Positions 19,565 through 26,451 of a stretch of DNA of 26,451 nucleotides are shown here, piece after piece. Source of the stretch: Dipetalonema caudispina (Eukaryota > Nematoda > Chromadorea > Rhabditida > Onchocercidae). The position numbers and the translations under genes are program-made. Position 1 is the first letter of the stretch. Each line of letters opens with the position of its first letter. The notes under the pieces are model-generated. The model was not told the origin of the DNA. It was given only the letters and a program-made list of their open reading frames with translations, and ran no database searches. Location of the stretch: positions 1 through 26,451 of the forward strand of contig JABVXV010000564.1 in NCBI GenBank assembly GCA_013365325.1, given 5' to 3'.

Positions 19565-20158
19565 TATAGTATGATTCTACATTTTTATGCTTCATTTGAA
19601 ATTCCAAAAAACAAGTTGGTAAGATTATTTATTAGCAGTCGATCATATGGAAAATAATAATGGATACCATGAAGCTTAGCAAGAAGAATTTGAAATGAAA
19701 AAAATTTGAAAAAAGACCAAAAAAAAGAACGAAAAATGATGGAAAATATTTCAAAATTCAAAAAACATCCCATTGTTGTTATAAATAGGAAATTTCTTGA
19801 AAAACTAAAATTTTTCACATTCGGGGCTGTCACATTTAATTTATCTGCCCGGAAAGTTTATATTAAACTATCAATGATCATCTTATCATTTACTATTATA
19901 TTACATAGCTTATATTTTCTGATAACCTTAACTTCAAACTAAGAAACCATATTCAAAAATATATGTATAGTTTTATAGGGAATAAATTCTTACAATTATC
20001 ATTTCATGTTATTTTATCGAACTAATCGACCAATGCAAATGTAAATATTTAAATTAATAGTCTTCCAAAATAAAACTTGTAGAAAGTAATTAAGGAAGAT
20101 CAATAAGCTGCAAAAAAAAAAAAAAAAATGGCTTGCTATATTTTTGGCATATGCATAG

Positions 20159-20314
20159 TGTATCAGAAAATTGTCGACGATTAACCATTATCATTGGAGA
20201 AAGTTTTATCAACTGTTTACTTCGTTTTACACTACAATCATCGAGGGATTTACCGATAAAATTTAAACTTAGAGTTAAAAAAAAGAAAGCAACGAAACAA
20301 CTAATAACAGTATG
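20159..20314 (+). other. Candidate internal exon, 51 codons
   Basis: The acceptor ATGCATAG and donor TATG|GTAAGC bound VSENCRRLTIIIGESFINCL, then LRFTLQSSRDLPIKFKLR and VKKKKATKQLITV. It has mixed codons including CGA, TCG and CCG. The opposite strand is also open across the same stretch (20090-20350), which weakens the case. I do not recognise the family, and no partner exon with matching phase was found. It may be a relic. Confidence 0.22.
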
Positions 20315-20350
20315 GTAAGCGTTTCCTTTATCTCTAAAAATTTTTTCCAA

Positions 20351-21654
20351 ATAAAATAAAAAATGTTCATAAAAAGAAGTGAAAAACGAATTTTTAATTT
20401 AAAAATATTTCAAATGAAACAAAAGATATAGAAATATAAAAATAAGGAAAAGAGTGAATAGTTGAGGAGGAAAAAGAAAAGAAAAGGTAATAGCTACCTA
20501 ATTAAGAGGAAAGCAATGAACTTCTTAAGTAGAAATTGTTGCTATAATAAATTCTGTTTATACCTATGGCACATTTTAATGGAATTTCATCCAAAGCCAT
20601 TTTAGAAATTTGCTTGCATCTGATATGTTAGCAAGAAAATGCAATTGATAATGATAATATTTATGCTGGAAAATTTATACAGATTATATGTTTGATATTG
20701 AAATGCTAGAAGAAAATTAAAGAAATTTTCAACGAATAATGGATGGCATTTCATGTAGCTAAAAATAAGTGCATATATTACTTTTATCACATATTTTCAT
20801 CCTTGTCACATATTTTTATTTTTGTCGTATATCTTCACCTTTAAAACATATCTCTGACATATGTATGTCATCATAAGAATGCTAACATGATATGGCTGTA
20901 GTGGTAGAAGATGAAAATATCGAGTATTTGATAGAAATTAGATTCACTATAGTAGATTCTTTGTTCAAAAATTCTGAAGTTTATATCGACAAAAGCAAAA
21001 ATTACCAAATGATAAAATCAATTAATTATTTTAATTCTGGAAGTTTTTTTCTTTTTTTTTTCTTTTGACCAATGGAAGAGAATCTGAGAAAAGATTAAGC
21101 ATGATGAAATGAAAGGTCAATTGTTGTTAGAAATTGAAAAATATTTGCATTTTTAGTAGTAAAATTTATATGGCACTCCAAAATTGAAGAAAAACAATAC
21201 TTCAACATATTAATTAATATTAATGATGATGTCAAATGTCAAAAATAGGAGATGATTCCCACTGGCTGATGGCAAATCATCAAATAGGAATTATATCTAA
21301 GCAAAAGTTGATCAAGTGCATTATTCCGGATGTATTATTATTTTTCTATTGTCAGTTAATCGTCATTACTATTTCAAATTTAGGCTAATATTCCATTTTA
21401 AATAATTGGATGAAATTCGAAACTAAGTGCAATCAGATAAATGAGTGAACCCAATGGATCCGTTTTCTTTTCGAGACATTCAGTAAAGGATTTTTTTGAA
21501 ATTCAATTGGCAAAGATTGATTTGAAAACTTCAATGACGACAGTCCAAGAAACAAAAAAAACTAAATGCATTCATTTCTATTAATGATTAATCGATCCTC
21601 ACTATACAACAAAATTTCGCTTCTAACCTGTACTACCATCACTAAATGGTATAT

Positions 21655-21715
<61 letters not shown>

Positions 21716-22085
21716 AGAAAAAGTGAGAAGAAAGGAAGAAAGAATAAAAAAAAAGGAAAACTATCAGCAATTCGGTCTTCCAGTTGATTTCATGAAGTTT
21801 ATAGCTATGTGAGGAAATACGAGAAAACATTCATTTGTATCAGATATTTGTCAAATCAAAATCAATGATCAGTGAAATTATTGATTAAGTATTTTTTAAC
21901 GGTTAATATCCTACACTGTAAAATATTTATGATAAAGTAAAGAGCAAAGAAATGTTAATATTATTAGGAAATAAACCAAAAATAGGAAAGAACAAAAAAA
22001 TTTTTTTTTTTTTTGGATAATTTTACGCTCTATGATAGTTCTTAATCTCATTGTTCGATCGATAAAAACTACTTTATACATTGCG
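20351..22085. other. AT-rich sequence, no confident gene
   Basis: The stretch holds a (GA)n array and many short open frames of AT-biased composition. A 50-codon plus-strand frame from ATG 21236 to TAA 21386-21388 has mixed residues (MSKIGDDSHWLMANHQIG, then a hydrophobic end) but no splice or family support. The frame at 21566-21787 is an Arg-Glu run from the GA repeat. Confidence 0.5.
21657..21713. repeat. (GA)n microsatellite
   Basis: About 23 GA units with one interruption, followed by purine-rich sequence. It produces Arg-Glu and Ser-Leu dipeptide frames on the two strands. Confidence 0.95.
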
Positions 22086-22696
22086 AGAAATTTTTTAGAG
22101 GAATCAAAAGTATTATGCACTATCAGATTAACCTCTTAATTATATTTTCAAAAAATAGATTTACTACCAATTCTGACATTGAGGCTTTATTTAAAGTTAT
22201 GCTTTGTTGGATATTTTTTACAGGAATTTAAATTATAATGTTCTAACAGATTGACCCTTCAATTATGCGTCAAAAAATAGAAATTTTTGGTAAATAGTTG
22301 TAGAAATTTTCAGATTATATTGCATTTTGTGAGAAAATAAATAGAATAATATATATTTGCCTAAAAAAATCCATTGGTCGTAAATTGAAAAATATAGAAG
22401 TGTAGGAAGAAAAAATTATGATATAATTAAGCTGATTTTCATTTTCATTTTTTAAATATTACAAATTAATCGATCTGAATAATATTCGGCAACATTTTCG
22501 AATATAATTAATGTGACATTGATATCTACTGATTTACTATCGAATCCAATATTGAAGCTTTCTTTAAAATTATACTTTGTGGAATATTTTTTTATAGGAA
22601 TTAAAATTATTATCTTTCATAGATAAACCTTTAAATTATGCATTAAAAAAGAGAGATTTTTATCGAATTACGGTAGGCAATTTCGGATTATATTGA
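22086..22696. repeat. Diverged direct repeat family, unit up to 166 bases
   Basis: Copies at 22158-22323 and 22531-22696 are the same length and align throughout: GATTTACTA at the start, TTTTTTACAGGAATT or TTTTTTATAGGAATT in the middle, and GATTATATTG at the end. A partial copy at about 22086-22158 shares TTTTTTAGAGGAATC, CAGATTAACC and CAAAAAATAGA. All copies are substituted, so the family is old. The internal TTTTACAG/TTTATAG is acceptor-like, but no open frame is shared. Confidence 0.75.
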
Positions 22697-25263
22697 TATT
22701 AGGGCATTTTAATAATATTTGGAAAAGAAATGTCACAAACTTTTTTCTTTAATGTATCAGCAAATATTTAAATTCAAATACGAATGTAAGTAGTCAAGAT
22801 GTGTTAACAAGTAAAACTTTATGACATTCCAAAATATTGCTGATTTCTATTGCATTAATATATATCGTCAAATAATTAAATTCAGATAATAAATATTAAT
22901 TATAAGTACAAAATATTGTTGTTAAATAAAATTACCAAAAGTAAGCAAAAGGACCAAAATTGTATTTCACTTTTTCTACCTTTTGCATCGTTTTAATTTT
23001 GAATCATTTAAAGAAATTACATAATAATTCCACAGTCATATACAATATTGATGGTAAAAAATTAGCGCAAAAATTTTTCTACTGCAATTTTTCTTTTTTA
23101 AACTAAATTGGCAGGATAATTTTTCAAACAGATGCAATTAATGACATGATTTAAATGCAGTAAAAATCATTTGGAATTTTGAAGGTTTTCCAACTTTTTC
23201 ACATCAAAAAAAAAAAAAAAAAAAAAAAGATGAAAAAGAAAATGTTGAAAATGAGGATTGAAAATAGAAGCAGAAAGAAAAAAAAAACGAAGGAAGTTTT
23301 TAGCGCAACTGAAATGGAAAAAATGAACTTCTTCGCTACGCCTAATAATACAATTTGCGCTGAATTATGAGTTTTGAACAATTTTAAAAGGCTCACTTAT
23401 TTAAATGTTTCCGTTTCTAGCAATTTGAAATACGAAATTGGACAATTCAAAGAGCGAATATGATAGATGGAAAAAAGTTTCCGTTCTTTTTTTTTTTATT
23501 TTATTTTATTCTACTTTTTTTTCCAGACTAGAATTTGAAATTTGGAGAAATAGAAAGGATTAGATCCAAAGTAATATTTTTGAAGTTTCTGCACTTTATG
23601 AAATTAAAATTTTAGAAGTGAGAACTTGTCGAATAAAGAAAATGATAGATGGCAAAAGGATTTCGTCTATCTTTTAAATCTTCCTCCTTCTTTTTCATTT
23701 TTTCATTTTTTTCACTTTTTTTTTTCTGTTTTTCTCACATAAAGATAATGATTGAAGGAAGATGGAGGGGAGAAAAAAGGTAAAATAGAGAGAAGAAGAA
23801 AGAAATAGAAAAAAAAAAAAAGTTGAATAGAAATAAGAATGAATAAAAACTATTTTCGCACAATTATCTTGAGAATAAATATTATAATCTCCTCCGAGAC
23901 TAAAACTATAACTTTTGTATATATGAAAAAATTTTTATGAAAATTTAAGATTGAAAGATTTTTTTTTTTTTTTTGCTTTTTTTTTTCATTGACATATGCG
24001 ATATTGCTTGTTTAAAAGACTTTCTTTTCCATTTCCTCTTATTGCACAAATATTTGAAATCTCCCATAAAAAAAAAAAAAAAAAAAAATGCTGACATTTT
24101 TTTTTTATCTTTTAAAAAATTTTTCGTTTTTTCTTTTTGTTTTGAAAAAAAAAAAAAAAAAAACAAAAATATAATTAATTTAAAGAATTTACACTATTTA
24201 ATGAAATTCCAAAAAGATAAAGAAAGGATGGAAAAAATATTTGCTATGTTTAGCTTTAATTATCCATTATCAGCTTAATAAAATATGATCTGCAAATTTT
24301 AACTATAATTTTTCCCTATTGTATGCTATACTTTAACATTTAGTATTAAACTGAGGATGTTAAAATTCATTTTATGCAAAATACTGGAAAATTTTAATGT
24401 TTCAATCAATTGTAACAATGAAAAAACATATTTTAACCTATTCAATATTCTAGCAAGTATTTTTTTTTTTTATATATTTACCTTTTTTGGCTATTTTTCA
24501 TTTTGCCATGAGTTTTTGATGTCAAAATTTAAAAAATTTATGAAAATATTGTTGATATTTTAGAGATATTTAGATGAAACAGTTAACTGACACACTTTCT
24601 GTAAACATAATATTTATCTATTATTGCAACAGGACAGTCAAATTATAATATTCGTTTCATTTCAATTCATATTTCTCGACATTTCTTTCTTCTTTTTCTT
24701 CTCACGAATGAATGAAATGATAAAAAAGGTCAGGAACAAACTGCAATGAAAATTAATTTCATTGATTACAACGAAAAGTTCATTTGAAGTTTTCAAATTA
24801 TTCTATCCTCTATATTCGTGCATTTTAAAAGGATATTGTTATTTTTTTAAACTTATTTTGCTGTTATTATTAATTCGGATTTCTATTCTTAATTATTAAC
24901 TATACTTTAGTAAATTCTCTTAATTAACAAAACAAGAAAAAAAAATTTAAACAAGTTTAATATATTATATTTGCATATATATTTTGTTGATGATGAACAA
25001 AATATTTTATAACATTTTTCCACTATTATTATTTATATTATCTGTCCATAAGTAATAGTATATCATTTATCATATTGTATACTGCATGATGATATTGAAT
25101 TGTAGGATAGATGATTTTGGTTGAAATTTAAAATAAAAAATAAATTTATTATGTTATGATTATGCAAAAATATCTGTTTAGACAAAAAAAAAAAGGAATA
25201 TATTTAATAATAATAAAGTTTAATAACTTTTATATTCAACGATTTTATCTACTCTTATTTCCA

Positions 25264-25294
<31 letters not shown>

Positions 25295-25410
25295 ATCAAT
25301 TTTTGATTTGAAGAAACGATTAGAAAATGCTTTGAATACTTTTGTTATTTCTTCCTCTTATCATTCATTCCATCAAATATGTTGCTGAATGGAATTGAAA
25401 TTTCTCATTG
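22697..25410. other. AT-rich sequence with many A/T homopolymers, no gene seen
   Basis: Numerous A- or T-runs of 10-22 bases (for example near 23207-23228, 24068-24088 and 24145-24163) generate poly-Lys and poly-Phe frames on both strands at 23179-23396 and 23945-24278. The plus-strand frame at 24357-24563 is Phe/Ile/Asn-rich without splice or family support. A TTTTC pentamer repeat lies at about 25263-25290. Confidence 0.6.
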
Positions 25411-25470
25411 AATAAATATGGCAAACCTTTTGCACATATAGATCTATGCAAAAGTTTCACCATATTTATT
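25411..25470. other. Imperfect hairpin with 24-base arms and a 12-base loop
   Basis: Arms 25411-25434 and 25447-25470 are complementary at 21 of 24 positions. The 12-base loop holds the palindrome TAGATCTA. The outer 11 and inner 8 positions of the stem pair perfectly, around a short mismatched zone. The size is in the range of a microRNA precursor, but the outer stem beyond the arms is weak. It could also be a small inverted-repeat element. Both strands would fold. Confidence 0.7.
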
Positions 25471-26330
25471 TGTTTATTTATTTATACATACATTTAGACG
25501 AGTAAATAAATACTTAAAGTTAAATATAATAAATTTTAAAAAGGGAGAAAATAACAACTAAACAAAGAAAATAATGAATTTTTACAATTCAGATTATTTC
25601 AAATAATTCCCTTTAAAGTCCATGAAAAATAAAAGAAAAAAACACTTCAAAATTTGTTCTCAATGAAGAATTTTTAACTTTTTAACTTTTATTAAGCAGT
25701 TTAGAAAATTAAAAATTACTGATGTAGAATATCACACAAAAAAAAAAAAGAAAAAAAAAATGCAACAGCATAAATTTTTACAGTTTTGTGCTTTCTAAAT
25801 ACCCATTTGAAAGAAGAAAATGAAATATGACAAATTTTTACTAAACTTTTTAAATACTTATTTTGAGCGATAATTTTTGAGGAGATGAATGTAATAACAA
25901 AAATAACTTATTTATTGCAAGCAAATTTCCTATTTTAAATCATTTCTTATTATTATTTTAAAGTGACAATTCAATTCAAAATTTTTCAAAAGAGATGTTG
26001 AAGCACTTAGTTTTCCTCTTCTTTTTTAATCTGTTTTTGCTCCTCCTCTCATCCAATTCCACTTTGCTTTCCTGAATTTTGATGTTTTATTGGATGGTCT
26101 AAACCAGTAAACATTAATTTTATGGTTTATTATGATATGTAATATTGTTACTTTTTATTGCAAAATTGTTTCTCTTAATTTACAGTTATGGTAGTACTTA
26201 TTTTAGAATTCGCAGTGTATAACAAACATTCAAAACTTTTCTCTACTAGCTGAAAAATTCTAAATTGGGATTTTGAAGTTCGCAGATATTTTTCAAACAA
26301 TATAGCTATTCAACTTAGCTTCTTGTTATT
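25471..26330. other. AT-rich sequence, no gene seen
   Basis: No exon-like segment or structured element was found on either strand. There are A-runs near 25738-25760. Confidence 0.6.

Positions 26331-26451
<121 letters not shown>

Noticed and set aside
19585..19942. Open frames on both strands around 19.6-19.9 kb
   Set aside because: Opposite strands are open over the same bases, a sign of composition bias. No splice pair or family was seen.
21566..21830. Arg-Glu and Ser-Leu dipeptide frames
   Set aside because: Both are translations of the GA microsatellite.
23179..24278. Poly-Lys and poly-Phe frames
   Set aside because: They come from A- and T-homopolymers and have no coding signal.

Overview
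This window looks like nuclear DNA of a eukaryote with small exons in very AT-rich flanking and intronic sequence, most likely a nematode and possibly a filarial one. By eye it is well over 70% A+T and full of A/T homopolymers and microsatellites. Its only convincing coding sequence is a string of short exons bounded by GT..AG introns with nematode-style TTTTAG/TTTCAG acceptors. There are no operons, bacterial ribosome binding sites, rRNAs, tRNAs or CRISPR arrays. The genus is an inference; nothing here fixes it.

Layout. Positions 1-118 are a pure (TAT)n array. From 119 to about 4890 I see no gene, only microsatellites. One plus-strand gene runs from an ATG at 4964 to at least 16503, with ten exons in the main model plus a possible cassette exon (7159-7221) and a possible alternative first exon (6240-6274). 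The main model stays open for 348 codons and ends at TAA 16501-16503, or it may splice on from 16475. The inferred product is low-complexity and rich in Pro, Gln, Ser, Asn and Tyr. It has no signal peptide or membrane segment, and no enzyme or LIM domain that I recognise. A short helical stretch in exon 9 (IDSLIRDM) resembles an LD-type or zyxin/LPP-type docking motif, so a cytoskeletal or adhesion scaffold is a guess and not an identification.

The most unusual feature is in exons 2-5. They are more GC-rich than the rest, open in two frames over long stretches, and carry competing splice sites that choose the frame and still rejoin exon 6 in phase. Exon 6 has a 45-base in-frame tandem duplication. 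Exon 7 has two possible ends: a splice into exon 8, or a stop followed by two AATAAA signals.

From 16504 to 26451 there is no confident gene. This part holds a 151-base tandem repeat, a 32-base duplication, several microsatellites, a diverged 166-base repeat family, a 24-base-arm hairpin at 25411-25470, and three weak exon-like segments (17947, 19424, 20159). It is either a long 3' intron or intergenic DNA. The window closes with another ATT array at 26331-26451.
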